NCBI GenBank assembly: GCA_051294375.1
Contig: CM119268.1
Coordinates: forward strand, 18,804,615-18,868,614
From: Paraspadella gotoi
Lineage: Eukaryota; Chaetognatha
Direction: 5' to 3'
DNA length: 64,000 nucleotides
Shown here: piece after piece, positions 24,441 to 35,805 of the stretch
Layout: the number at the start of each line of letters is the position of its first letter
Numbering within the stretch: position 1 is the first letter of the stretch
Position numbers and translations under genes: made by a program
Notes under the pieces: model-generated
Seen by the model: only the letters and a program-made list of their open reading frames with translations
What the model was told of the DNA's origin: nothing
Databases searched by the model: none

Positions 24441-25615
24441 ACAGTACGCGGTCTTGGCTTTCATTCATAAGTCCAGGGAAGCTATATCTTCTATAATAAT
24501 GAATGGAATGACTTGATATGCATGTGTGGGATGGAACTCGGTATGGTCTATTCCCCATTCTATATTTAAAAAAAAAATTTGAAGTTTTGTTTTGAGAGCA
24601 TTATTTTTAAACAAAAATTTAATTTGCATACTCTGCTCAAAATACTTGAACGATATAATTTTTTTTCTCACTAAAAATTAATCTAACATTTTGGTCTAAT
24701 GGTAAGTGTTAGACCGAATAAAAAAAAATTTTATTTATATAACATAGTTGCTAATTATAATAATTAGCTTATTTATTTTTTTTTTATTTTATTAGTTCAA
24801 CTTTTTTTATAGAAATTAATAGTTGATTGATAGGAAATTATTAATTATTCTGTAATCAAATTATATATTATTATTTTTTATAATAAACTAAATAGTGATT
24901 TTTAATATATTACTACAATAATGATTTTTTGATAAATAATATTTTTTTTAAAAAAAAATTTATGCCAAACTATTGGTGAAATGTTTACTGAGATTACAAA
25001 TATATAATTTTTTAAAAATTTGGATAACCCTTTAACGAAATACAGACCCAAAAAAGCCCTAAAAATGGTTAAAAACACCTATTTTTTAAACCTTTCTAAA
25101 AACTGCAATAACACGAATTTTCAACTCAAATTTTGTAAGGTATGTTAGAATTGGTAGTATTTTATTGCCTGAAAAAAATCAGAGACGTAGTAATAATTTT
25201 TACCTAATTAATACAGATTAAATAGGGAAGACGTCCTAAGAAATTCAGGTAATTTAAATTTTGCTGAGGTCGTTAAGTTTTCCTCTGTATTTTTTTCTAT
25301 CTCTTTGTTTCTTTCTTCTTTTATTACCTCTCCCTTTTTTTTAACTTCATTCTCTCTCTCTTTAAAAAATGAAGAAAGGTGTGAATTTTATCAAGGATAT
25401 GATGCGCTTTCAAAAACGGAAGTGGCCGGAGGAGGGCGATATAGTAGGAATCAGTGATATCACTAATACAGAATATTTCATGTAATGTCTGCTTGTTTTC
25501 GAATGAACTTTGCAGAGTAGTGATCAACAATAAGAATGTTTGTTATACATAGAAATATCTTAGCTATGTAGTCATGTGATAAGGGAAATACACGTAAAAA
25601 GAAAGTCATTGCAGC

Positions 25616-25690
25616 GCAACGCATTATGTGGATTTGAACCCGAGACAGCTAATCCCACAAGTATTTGCCTCAGCTAATGTCGCAACTCTA
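25616..25690 (-). repeat. tRNA-like SINE head inside the Tc1-type element
   Basis: On the minus strand a B box GGGTTCAAATCC (complement of 25,630-25,641) is preceded by an A-box-like TAGCTGAGGCA (complement of 25,666-25,676) at tRNA-like spacing. It is probably a SINE inserted into the element, or a tRNA relic. The full cloverleaf is not preserved. Confidence 0.4.
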
Positions 25691-25959
25691 TAGATAATGT
25701 TATTTGTAGAACTTTAATAACTTAAAACGTTTTATTTTGTTTTAACTTTTGTTTTATCAAACAAATGATCAACTCTAATCTTTCAGTAAATGAGCTGATT
25801 CATAAATTTCATCTCCATCTAGCTTAGAATCCGATTTTCAAGATAACAAATAATTAAAACTGACTTCAAATCTCAGCAGTCTTATTAATTTAAATTATTA
25901 CTCTCCGTTATCGTCTTATTATTTTTACTGAGTCTTTAATATTACATAATTGATTGATT

Positions 25960-26170
25960 GTTTGTTCATGTAGATATTCAGATTTCTTGCTGGCAAAAGT
26001 AATATGTGAGAGAGTCTTGATTGAAAGCTTACAGGGACCTGCTGTATGTCATTATCTTGTAAGAGTGATGGAGGCCTTAAACCACCAAAGCTGTCCAAAG
26101 TCAGGGGCAAGATAGCTTATTTAATTAAATGAATGGATAATTTTTATATTTGGTTGTACCAATTTCATGA
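25960..26170 (-). repeat. Dispersed-repeat copy inside the Tc1-type element
   Basis: Reverse-complement copy of the 335-bp repeat: CTTGTAAGAGTGATGGAGGC, CAAGATAGCTTATTTAATTA and GGTTGTACCAATTTCATGAA occur in the expected order. Confidence 0.8.
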
Positions 26171-27277
26171 ATATCTATATGCTTTGATTATTTTATTAAG
26201 GTCACATCTTATTACATTAACCAAGCAAGTTGGTTACATTGAACTTTTACCTCAAGCTGATAACTTTGCCTAGCAGAGCGTCAACGTAGGACCTATTTCT
26301 TTTTCTTTCTTCTTATCTTTCTTTTTTCTTTCTATGACTATCGTCATCTATCAAATTTGTACACAATAAAAAGAAAAGAAAATGGAATGACTTTGAATGG
26401 AAAAACATAAGTCACATTTAGTTTAATCCTTTTTACTAATTTCAACATATAATTACACAAAATTAATAATAATAATTAGATGATAGATTCAGATAATATT
26501 TTGTGTTGAGTAGGAAAGTTTTTTATGTGTTAAATATAAAGTTTCGATGGAATCGTGCAAGTGGAAAAGAGTTTAGGTAGAAAAAAACAAGTCATATTTA
26601 CCTAAACCTTTTTTATTATTTTTATTTTTTAAGAATTTTCATAGATTAACTGATATAAAATTTTGTGTGTGGGTAAGAAAGTGAGTCATTAAGCTTGCTA
26701 TAAGTTTCGGATGGAATCGTGCAAGTAAAAATGAGTTTTTAATAGAACAAGAACGGTAAATTCAAATGTGTTGTGCCGCAGTATCTGCCTTAATCACGTA
26801 TATTTTTCGTGACATGACATGCCATGATGTAATATGACATGATCTGACATAACATAACTTCATGAATACATAAAACTTTCTTAACCCATATATTTAGGAC
26901 CTGCACTACATCAAAATTCCGTCTTTTATTCCTTTTAGTTTTGGATTTTCTGAAGGCGGCGCTTTGCCAGTCTTTTAGATTTCAGGTTTTTTCTGTCTGA
27001 ACAAATGAGCAACCAAGTGGGACAATGCTGACGAACAGACATACCGACCGAACCATGGACCAGACGCGACCGACAAGTGACTTATAGAGCTGCTCCACTT
27101 GAGTACTCACGCACGCCCGGCACTAAAAACAAAAGTCACATTTTACTGAATTATTAAAGTCCTCTCTCTCTATCTCTACAGTAAATAAATTGAGGCGACT
27201 TACTATCTAGGAAAAAAAGTATGTAACATAATTCATTTATTTAATAAAAAGTAAACAAAACTGTGTGTAAAACATTC

Positions 27278-27370
27278 TTAATATTTGGTATGCCCTTTCT
27301 TGGCATCGAGTACTGCCTGCATTCGTCTGGCATGCTCTCATACAGCAAATTGAGGTATGACAGTGAAATT
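27278..27370 (-). pseudogene. Tc1-like transposase C-terminal remnant
   Basis: On the minus strand a frame reads HARRMQAVLDAKKGHTKY and then stops, preceded in another frame by LLYESMP. This is the conserved C-terminus of Tc1-family transposases (…YESMPRR-QAV--AKGGHTKY). A frameshift separates the two pieces and nothing of the DDE catalytic core is recognisable upstream, so it is a dead fragment. Confidence 0.75.
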
Positions 27371-28386
27371 TTTTTACTCTTTAACGCAATTATTTTCAGA
27401 CCCGATTATTGATGTTGCATATCTTTCCCTCTTTTCTAAAAAGATAATAGCACTTTTTTGAACCAAAAAGAGGTGCAAAATAAAAAAAAAATAAATAACT
27501 AAATACCAAAAATGGAGGAAAACTAAATATGATTTTTTCGCCATTTTTTATTTGAAGTAACAATATTTATTGGCCTGTAACTTCTAAAAGATTTGGACCT
27601 ACAAAAAATGAACGTCTCCATATTTAATCTGTATAGTTTAGGTAAAATTATTACTACGTCTCTGATTTTTTTAGGCCATAAAATACTACCAATTCTAATA
27701 TAACTTACAAAATTGAGTTGAAAATTCGTGTTATTGCAGTTTTTAGAAAGGTTTAAAAAATAGGTGTTTTTACTCATTTTTAGGGCTTTTTTGGGCTGTA
27801 TTTCGTTAAAGGGTTATCCAAATTTGAAAAAATTATATATTTGTAATCGTAACATTTCACAATAGTTTGGCATAAACTTTTTTTTTAAAAAATATTATTT
27901 ATCAAAAAATCATATTTTGTAGTAATATATTAAAAATCACTATTAGTTAATTATAAAAAAATATAATTTGATTACAGGAATAAAATTTCCTATCAATCAA
28001 CTATTAATTTCTATAATAAAAAGTTTAACTAATAAATAAAAAATAAATAATAAGCTAATTATTATAATTAGTAACTATGCATAAATTAATAAATAATATT
28101 TTTTTTTTCAGCCTCACACTTTACCATTAGACCAAGTAATGTTAGAGTAATTTTTACTGAGAAAAAAAATTATATCGTTCCAAGTATTTTGAGCAGGAGT
28201 ATGCAAATTAAATTTTTTAAAAAAAATGATGGTCAAAACAAAACTTCAAATTTTTTTTTGAAAATATAGAATGGGGAATAGACCATACCGAGTTCCATCC
28301 CACACATGCATATCAAGTCATTCCATTCATTATTATAGAAGATATAGCTTCCCTGGACTTATGAAGGAAAGTCAAGACCGGTACTG

Positions 28387-28822
28387 TACCTAACGCCAAA
28401 GTAATCAAAATACACTAAACTTTTTTTTACTAAAGTTTCAAAACAGAAATTACAAATATTGCAAAGTAAATTTTTGTTCAAGCATGTCGTTACAGTCTTT
28501 ATTATGTTCATTTAGTCTATTTAAAATATACAGAAGAGAAAACATGATTTAGGATCGATATAAAATAAAAAAAAAGAAGAAATATCGAGATTGTTTTCTC
28601 CGTCTTTTTTACTCTTTCACTTGGCCGTTTTTAACTTCGAAAAGCGATTTAACTTTTTTTCTAAAAAATAAAAGAACAAATTAATCAAGCAGAGAGAAGA
28701 TCGACCGACAAGAGCGCTGACGTCAGAAGTTTACATTTGATGATAGAGATATCGTCTCCTTGCTATTTTTTAGCTGTTTCATAAAAAACCACAAATAGGG
28801 AGACGTGGAAAACGAGAGAGAA

Positions 28823-28899
<77 letters not shown>

Positions 28900-28964
28900 C
28901 GTGTTTAAAAACCTAAGTTTGTAGTTCATTCAAAATACGATGTCGCCGGCGATCACGCACGAGT
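28387..28964. other. Short AT-rich interval with GA microsatellite
   Basis: It contains a GA run at 28,830-28,896 and no gene. Confidence 0.6.
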
Positions 28965-31335
28965 TGAGGTGTGGTTCTAGTTGGTTGGCGACTTCCCATG
29001 GCGATTATCGCCAGGGATTTGGCGATGTCGCCCAGTCCTCCCACCTGGCGACCTCCGCCAGTGATAAAAGTACGCGAATATAATGAAAAAGCGCAGCTAA
29101 CACGGGGATGAGCATCACCTTCAGGCTCCTTCCCAACCCTAACCCTAAACCAAACCTCCCGTTCAACTCTGTTGCCTCTCCCTAACTCCTAACCCGCGGC
29201 CTGGGCCTCCGTACATCTCCATGCCTTCAACCTAACCCTACCGCCTTTGATGCATCAACCACGGGCCCCTCCCCAACCCCTAACCCTAAACCAAGCCTTC
29301 CGTTCAACTCTGTGCCTCTCCCCTAACCCTAACCCAGGCTCAGCCTCCGTTACATCTCCGTGCCTCAACCCTAACCCTAACCGCCTTTCAATGCATCAAC
29401 CACGGGCCCTCCCCCAACCCTAACCCTAAACTAAGCCTCCCGTTCAACTCCATCCTCTCCCCTAACCTACCCAGGCCCAGCCTCCCGTACATCTACCGTG
29501 CTCACCCTAACCCTAACCGCCTTCGATGAATCAACCATGGGTTCCCTCCCGCAACCCTAACCCTAAACCAAGCCTTCCCGTTCAACTCCATGCCTCTCCC
29601 TAACCCTAAACCAGGCCCGGCCTCCCGTACATCTCCGTACCTCAACCCTAACCCTAATTGCTTCGATATATAAACCCAACGGGGCCTCTCTCCCAACCCC
29701 TAACCCTAAAACCGGCCCATGGCCTCCGTACATCTTCCTAGCCTCAACCCTAACCCTAATTGCCTTCGATATATAACCACGGGCCTCTCTCCCAACCCTA
29801 ACCTAACCCACGCAGGGCCCAGGCCTCCGTACATCTCCGTGCCTCACCCTAACCTAACGCGGGCCTCTTGGTCACTCAACAACAACCCTCCCTTACTCCT
29901 ATCCCTAAAATTGACATTAATAATAAGCCTAAAATAACTTAACTTAACTCACCCTAACCCTAACCCTAAACTACTCAACCCTAACCCTAAACTACTCAAA
30001 CCTAACTACTACCTACTCAACCCTAACCCTAAACCAACTCAACCCTAACCCTACCTAATCTGAGCTTTATTTTAGCCGAAATCGCCATAACCTAGAACAG
30101 CTAGATGGTAGGTTCAGTGCGAAATCGCCAAAATCGCGACTTAGCCATGACACCCCCGCCATTTGGCGATTTAAGCTGCTGAATTACATCTAGCGTTCTA
30201 GTTTATGGCGATTTCGCCTAAAATAAATCAGATTAGGGTTAGCGGTTAGGGTTGAAGTTGGTTTTAGGGTTAGGGTTGAGTAGGTAGTAGTTAGGTTGAG
30301 TAGTTTAGGGTTAGGGTGAGTAGTTTAGGGTTAGGGTTAGGGTTGAGTTAATTAAGTTTATTTTAGCTTATTATTATGTCATTTTAGGAGATAGTGGTAG
30401 GAGGGTTGTTGTTGATGACCAAGAGGGCCCGCGTTAGGTTAGGGTTGAGGCACGGAGATGTAACGGGACGGCCTGGCCCGGTTTAGGTGTAGGGTTGGAG
30501 AGAGGCCCGTGGGTTATATATCGAAGGCAATTAGGCGTTAGGGTTGAGGTACGGAGATGTACGGGAGGCCTGGCCCGGTTAGGGTTTAGGGTTTGGGGAG
30601 AGAGGCCCGTGGGTTATATATCGAAGGCAATTAGGGTTAGGGTTGAGGTACGGAGATGTACGGAGAGGCCGGGCCTGGTTTAGGGTTAGGGGAGAGGATG
30701 GAGTTGAACGGAGGCGTTGGTTTTAGGGTTAGGGTTCGGGAGGGCCCATGGTTTGATTCATCGAAGGCGGTTAGGTGGTTTAGGGTTGAGGCACGAAGAT
30801 GTACGGAGGCTGGGCTGGGTTAGGGTTAGGGGAGAGGCATGGAGTTGAACGGGAGCTTAGTTAGGTAGGTTGGGGGAGGGGCCCGTGGTTGATGCATTGA
30901 AGGCGGTATGGGTTAGGGTTGAGGCACGGAGATGTACGGAAGGCTGAGCCTGGGTAGGGTTACGGGGAATGAGGCACAGGAGGAGTTGAACGGAAAGGCT
31001 TGGTTTAGGGTTAGGTGGGGAGGGGCCCGTGGTTGATGCAATCAAAGGCGGTTAGGGTTAGGGTTGAGGCATGGAGATGTTAACGAAGGAGGCCCAGGCC
31101 CGGGTAGGGTTAGGGGAGAGGGCACAGAGGTTTGAACTCGTGAGAGGTTTGGTTTAGGTTAGAGATCGGGATAGAGAGCCTGAAGGTGATGCATCATCCC
31201 GTGTTAGCTCGCTTTTCATTATATTCGCTACTTTTATCACTGGCGAGGTCCGCCAGTGGGACTGGCGACACTCGCCAAATCCCTGGCGATATCGCCCATG
31301 GCGAAGTCGCCAACCAACTAAAACCGCCTCGTTTC
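28965..31335. repeat. 2.4 kb palindrome of telomere-motif repeat units
   Basis: The left arm (about 28,965-30,133) reads CCCTAACCCTAA-bearing units of roughly 120-145 bp with shared filler (CCTCCCGTTCAACTC, GTACATCTCCGTGCCTCA, CGATGCATCAACCACGGGCC-like). The right arm (about 30,160-31,335) is its reverse complement with TTAGGG units. The central loop is about 26 bases. The outer ends of both arms and the centre carry repeated TGGCGA/TCGCCA motifs. The orientation is CCCTAA then TTAGGG, opposite to the TTAGGG-CCCTAA order expected for fusion of two chromosome ends. The arms differ by many small indels. No coding region is credible here. Confidence 0.85.
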
Positions 31336-31402
31336 GAGATTTCCTGGCAACGTTTCCTTATCGCACCTGTGCTTAATTTGATCATGGGAAATTTACTACT
31401 TA

Positions 31403-31406
31403 CACG

Positions 31407-31477
<71 letters not shown>
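31403..31477. repeat. CT microsatellite
   Basis: CT run with one interruption, about 70 bases beyond the palindrome. Confidence 0.9.
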
Positions 31478-31478
<1 letters not shown>

Positions 31479-31984
31479 ATGTTCTGTAAAAAGTGTTTTA
31501 TCCACGTGTAAAAGTAAAAAATAAAAGGGTGAATAAAAAAGAGAAGAGAAAGAAAGAGGCTTACAATCCGCCTCTTTACATAACCGCGGGCGTGGAAGAG
31601 TGAGAGGTGTTGAAATATTCGCTTTACTTTTCTCTCTGACGTTAAGAGATAAAAGATAAGAAAAATGGAACATGGATTAAACATAGTTGCGAATCGTTAT
31701 TTTTTTAAAAGATGTTAAAAATGGTGGATTTTTTACAATTATTTTTAAAAAAATATTATTTTAATAAAAAATAAATTAAAAAAAAAATTTTTGCAACCAT
31801 CCAATGCAACCATGATGATAGTTTATTACTTTTGGACATGTTTTTAGGATAAGATATTTGATAATAATATAAGATTTTAACAAATTTATTTATAAAATAT
31901 ATATATAAAACGATTTTATCTTTTTTAATATAATATTTTATCAATTTTTTATAAATATATATAATATTATAAAAATAAACGAGA

Positions 31985-32160
31985 CTGTGAGAGAGTCTTG
32001 ATTGAAGGCTTGCAGGACCTGCTATGTCATTATCTTGTAAGAGTGATGGAGGCCTTAAACCACCAAAGCCTGTCCAAAGTCAGGGCAAGATAGCTTATTT
32101 ATTAAATGAATGGATAATTTTTATATTGGTTGTACCAATTTCATAAATATAAAAATTATC
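31985..32160 (-). repeat. Dispersed-repeat copy
   Basis: Reverse-complement partial copy of the 335-bp repeat (GAGAGTCTTGATTGAAGGCT … GGTTGTACCAATTTCATAAA). The surrounding 31,480-32,700 is AT-rich without a recognisable gene. Confidence 0.85.
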
Positions 32161-32747
32161 TAATATTTTTTAAATAATTTGTTAAATTTTTAATAAAATT
32201 AATTTGTAAGAATTTTGTGACTTTAAAACATACTTCTTAACGATAAATGATCTTCTAAAGTCGCCAGGTGCACTTCAAAAATCTCTGCCGGATGCAAAAA
32301 AAAAGAGGAATTTAAAAAAGCAATAATAAAAAAAATAAATAAAAAAGGAACATGCTTGGCTCGCTCCGTTTTTTTCCCGTCCCGACCAGCTGTGAAAAAG
32401 GCTTTGGTAAGCAGTTTTCTCAAATGGACCGCGACAAAAAAAATTGCTCGGTTTATCTCTATTGTGTGACATCTTCACGTTATACTAAAAACTACGCGAA
32501 TCGGAATTCGACATTTTATCGACAAATAATGACCACATTTACGATTCAACCTAATTAATTTCTTTTCAGATTTTTAATTTTAAACTCGAAACTAAAACAA
32601 AAAAGTTCATAAGTTAGTCAACGACTTAATTCTTTGTGACGATGGTTACCAACCACTTACAGGAAACATTATAAAATTATTAATACGAAAAAAACGTTTT
32701 TAATTTTCTATCGAGTTCGATCCGATCATTTTTGCTTCATCGGCGAA

Positions 32748-33563
32748 GTAAACAACGACGCGGGCAACTCCATCTTTTTCAACAGCGTCAACGCTCCAAA
32801 ATCATCAACCGCGCCCACAATGGCGTCGATCCTCAAGTCCTACGTCGACGCCCTCTCTCTTTTCCTCCATGACTTCGTCGACGCCTCTTCTCTCTCTGCG
32901 TCTTCTCTCCTCGAATCTTCCTCCTCTTTTCTCGCCTCGATCGCCGCCATTTTGGACGCCACTCTCGCCGCCCTCGCCGCCCTCGTCGCCGCCCTCGCCG
33001 CTGCTTGCGACGTCGTCGCCTCGGCCGCCGCAGCAGCAGCCGTCTCCGTCTCTCAGTCTCTGTCTCTGTCTCTGTCATGGTTTGACCGAGATTCTCTTCT
33101 TTCCTCGCCCAATTATTTCCTCTCTTCTTCCTTTCCCTTACCATCTTTCATAACTATCCTACCGTCCTACCTTTCGTCTTGCCCCTGTATCTTAGCTTCC
33201 TATCTCTCTTCATTCCACTCAATCTTAACTTCCTATCTCTCTTCATTCCCCTCTATCCTAACTTCCTATCTCCTTTCATTCCCTTCAATCTTAACTTCCT
33301 ACCTTCCGTCCCTGACTTCCCTCTCTTCAATCTCCTCCTCTTTCTCCACCTTAACTCCTCCTTCGGACTCCTTTTCTTCCTCTCTTCTCTCCTCCCTTTT
33401 CTCCATCCCTTCCTCCCTCTTTTCCCTAATGTCCTCTACCGTCGCCTCGTTTAACTCTGTTTATCAACAATCAACAACGACGACGACGACGACGACAACG
33501 ACAACAACGACAAGGTTGGCCTGCATCTGGGAAAAGCTCCGCCTGCTTCTCCAAGAATCTTGG
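32748..33563 (+). other. Open stretch, exon candidate of uncertain strand
   Basis: A plus-strand frame is open from before 32,748 through VNNDAGNSIFFNSVNAPKSS, an Ala/Leu/Ser-rich part and a CT-rich part, to LACIWEKLRLLLQESW before donor GTGAGG. The minus strand of 32,820-33,060 is also open, as an Ala/Arg/Glu-rich helix-like sequence (AAARAATRAARAARVASK). Both cannot be coding with equal likelihood, and the CT-rich half looks like intron. No acceptor is clear. I list it only as a candidate. Confidence 0.25.
33190..33310. repeat. 33-bp minisatellite
   Basis: About four copies of a 33-base unit containing CTTCCTATCTC and CATTCC. In the plus frame they give an 11-residue repeat (SYLSSFPSILT). 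Confidence 0.8.
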
Positions 33564-35067
33564 GTGAGGAAACGTGGGTTTTTTCTTTTTCTTTTTTTTA
33601 ATTTCTCTCACTTTATTTTAATTTTTCTTTATTTTAATCTAAAAAAAATATCTAGCTCCAATACGTTTTTTTATTGAATTTTTTAACGTCTATTTTCTCA
33701 TCCACTCAGTAGCAACTTTTTTTTCCGGTGTTCGCGTGACCGACACGTTACAGTAAATCCTCGAACACTGTATTTTTTTTCTGGATTTTGTATTTACCTA
33801 ATTTTACTTAATTTACCCGATAATTTATTTAAGGGAATAAAAAAGTGTTAAACGCCGACTGTTGGGCTTCCCTCTTTGTTTTAACAAGTCGTTCACGAGA
33901 ACGAGAAAGTACAGTCGAAATGGTTTTGTTTTTTTTTTTAAATTGAGTCATTATAATTAATTAGAAAATGTTTGACATTCCGGTTACAAAGAGACAATCA
34001 TTACTTGAGACAACTCAAGACAAAGCTTGACATTTTCTCACAGCCGTCGAAAAAATTTTCTTGCGCAAACCGTATTCATCAGACTCCGCTGTATCTTATA
34101 TCATCGATACAGTTTCATTATCATCTTTTTTTTTATTTCAAAATCTTTTTTTAAATCTCCATCGTTGATTTCGGCCACCGAAATTGCGGGGGCCTTTTCT
34201 CTTTCGTCCGATCCACATATTCGATGTTAATGTTAAGAAAAGAAAAACGATACACCAGAATAATCAAAATAAGACTGTAAAAAGACTGTAAAAGGCTGGC
34301 TCATCGTTTGGCTATATTCCTCAAAAAGGCTGGCCCAAAACTGGGTTCGACTGGTCGAGCGAGTTCTACAACCCTCGTTAAATTGTCTTGAGAAAGACTC
34401 GTTGTTGCAGTTATTCATTTTCCCCGCTTCTTTTTTTCACGAGCGGATAATTGTTGTTAATAAAAAAATTATTTGAAAAAAAGAATTTTATGAGTAACAA
34501 ATATTTTAAAACTAAATTATTCATTCTCGACTGTACTTTTTCATGCGAAAAGAAAGAAAAAAATAACTACAGTAAATATTTTTCCTTTCAAATTTAATTC
34601 GTTTTATTCTTTTTTTTGTGTCTGACGTTTGGATCTCTACGGAAACTTTTCCTGCTCACGATCGCCATTGTCTACTTTCACCCACGACACTTTTGTCGGC
34701 TTCAATCCTCCTTAACTGTTGCCTTTTCTTACCGACACAACCAACCGACATTTTATTTGAATACTCTTCGCCCTTCCACTAACGACGAACGAGAAAATCT
34801 CTCGCCAACTCTTTTCTTCTTTAATCGCTTCTCTTGCTAAACTCGAAACGTCTTCATTGACCGCTCTTAAACCGCTACCTAAACCGCTACCCCTAAAACC
34901 GCTCCCCGAACCCGCTCCGAAACTGCTCCCCCCCTACACCCCTACCTAAACCGCTCCCCAAAACCGCTCCCGAAACCGCTTCCCGAAACTTCTCCCCCTG
35001 AACGCTCCCTTAAACCGCTCCACCTAACCGTTCCTTTTCCCTTACTTCACCCTCCGTTTCCTAAAAG
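33564..35067. other. Interval without recognised gene
   Basis: AT-rich to 34,600. Then comes a 74-codon open frame at 34,616-34,840 (GSLRKLFLLTIAIVYF…) with a hydrophobic stretch but no clear splice sites. Then 34,870-35,040 carries an ACCGCTCCC-type degenerate tandem repeat. I do not call a gene. Confidence 0.4.
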
Positions 35068-35805
35068 ACCTCGGCCTCTCCCCTCTTCCACTCGCGCGCC
35101 ATCTTCATCGTCGCCTCGGTCGTCGTCTCTTGCGTCGTCCTTTCCCGCGGACGAGACGTTTGGGCGAAACTGAAGGACTTCTTCGCGACGACGACGACGA
35201 CGACGAAGAAAGAGACGACGACGACGAAGCCGACGACGAAAGAGACGACACCGACGACAAAAGAGAGGACCACGCCGAGTAGGAGATATTATTCAAGAGG
35301 AAGGAAGGGACGGAGAAAAGGAAAGAAAATGGCGGCGTCGTCGGGGAAAGAGGCGATCGATCTGAAAACGACGCCGGTATTGGAGTCGGCGTCGTTGCCG
35401 GCGCCAGTGACGACGACCACGACGAAAGCGACGACAACGACGACGATGCTCTTCTCGCTGACTCCGCCTCAACCGGAAGTGAAAGAACATAAGGCGCCTG
35501 TTTACAAGACGACGTTGAAGACGACGATTTCAGCGCCGATGACGAAGGAATCGACGGAAATCAAGATGGCGGAAATGAAGGACTCGACGGAGGAATGTCA
35601 GACGAGGCCGGATACAACAACGTCGGCACTTCCTCTATCGGCGCCGGAAGAAACATCAACATCAACACTAAATACTTCCGTATTAAATTCAACTTCTCCG
35701 GATTTAATGTTCGCGCTTACTGCATCATCTTCTCCGTCGACTTCATCCTTACCTGCAAAGTACGCTGCAGTCGAGTTGCCGTTTTCGGTAGGTTCGAGTT
35801 TGATG
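35068..35805 (+). CDS. Candidate exon: transmembrane segment and Thr-rich region
   Basis: The frame is open for 246 codons from acceptor TTTCCTAAAAG to donor GTGAGAG, phase 0 at both ends. It starts with SPLFHSR and a membrane helix (AIFIVASVVVSCVVLS). RGRDVWAKLKDFF follows, then a long Thr/Lys/Pro-rich region built partly of ACG repeats, then a Ser/Thr-rich end (…SSPSTSSLPAKYAAVELPFS). The layout suggests a membrane protein with a mucin-like or disordered tail. A second frame over the same DNA is Asp-rich and ends in an ordinary-looking segment (GRNININTKYFRIKFNFSGF), but it contains stops at 35,280 and 35,500. The gene is not recognised, and its link to neighbouring exons is unknown. Confidence 0.4.

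Larger units (their letters stand above)
24442..28386. mobile_element. Tc1/mariner-type element with ~0.8 kb inverted arms
   Basis: The left arm starts TA|CAGTACGCGGTCTTGGCTTT at 24,440. The right arm ends in its imperfect reverse complement, …AAGACCGGTACTG|TA at 28,388. CAGT-type tips and a flanking TA are the Tc1/mariner signature. The arms (about 24,442-25,250 and 27,610-28,386) match over most of their length, for example GGAATAGACCATACCGAGTT at 28,267 against its complement near 24,540. The right part carries a transposase C-terminal remnant. A SINE-like unit, a dispersed-repeat copy and a degenerate ~200-bp repeat (26,380-26,740) sit between the arms. The element is non-autonomous and old. 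Confidence 0.75.

Noticed and set aside
24690-24720. A tRNA-like sequence 'tggtctaatggtaagtgttagacc'
   Set aside because: It sits within the left arm of the Tc1-type element in AT-rich DNA and lacks a T-arm/B box, so no tRNA can be supported.
29502-31045. Short proteins rich in Pro/Asn or Gly/Arg in the telomere repeats
   Set aside because: CCCTAA repeats are open in some frames by composition. No start, splice site or ordinary sequence is present.
29100-31170. A chromosome end or a telomere fusion
   Set aside because: The order is CCCTAA then TTAGGG with spacer units between, opposite to fused ends, and unique sequence continues on both sides.
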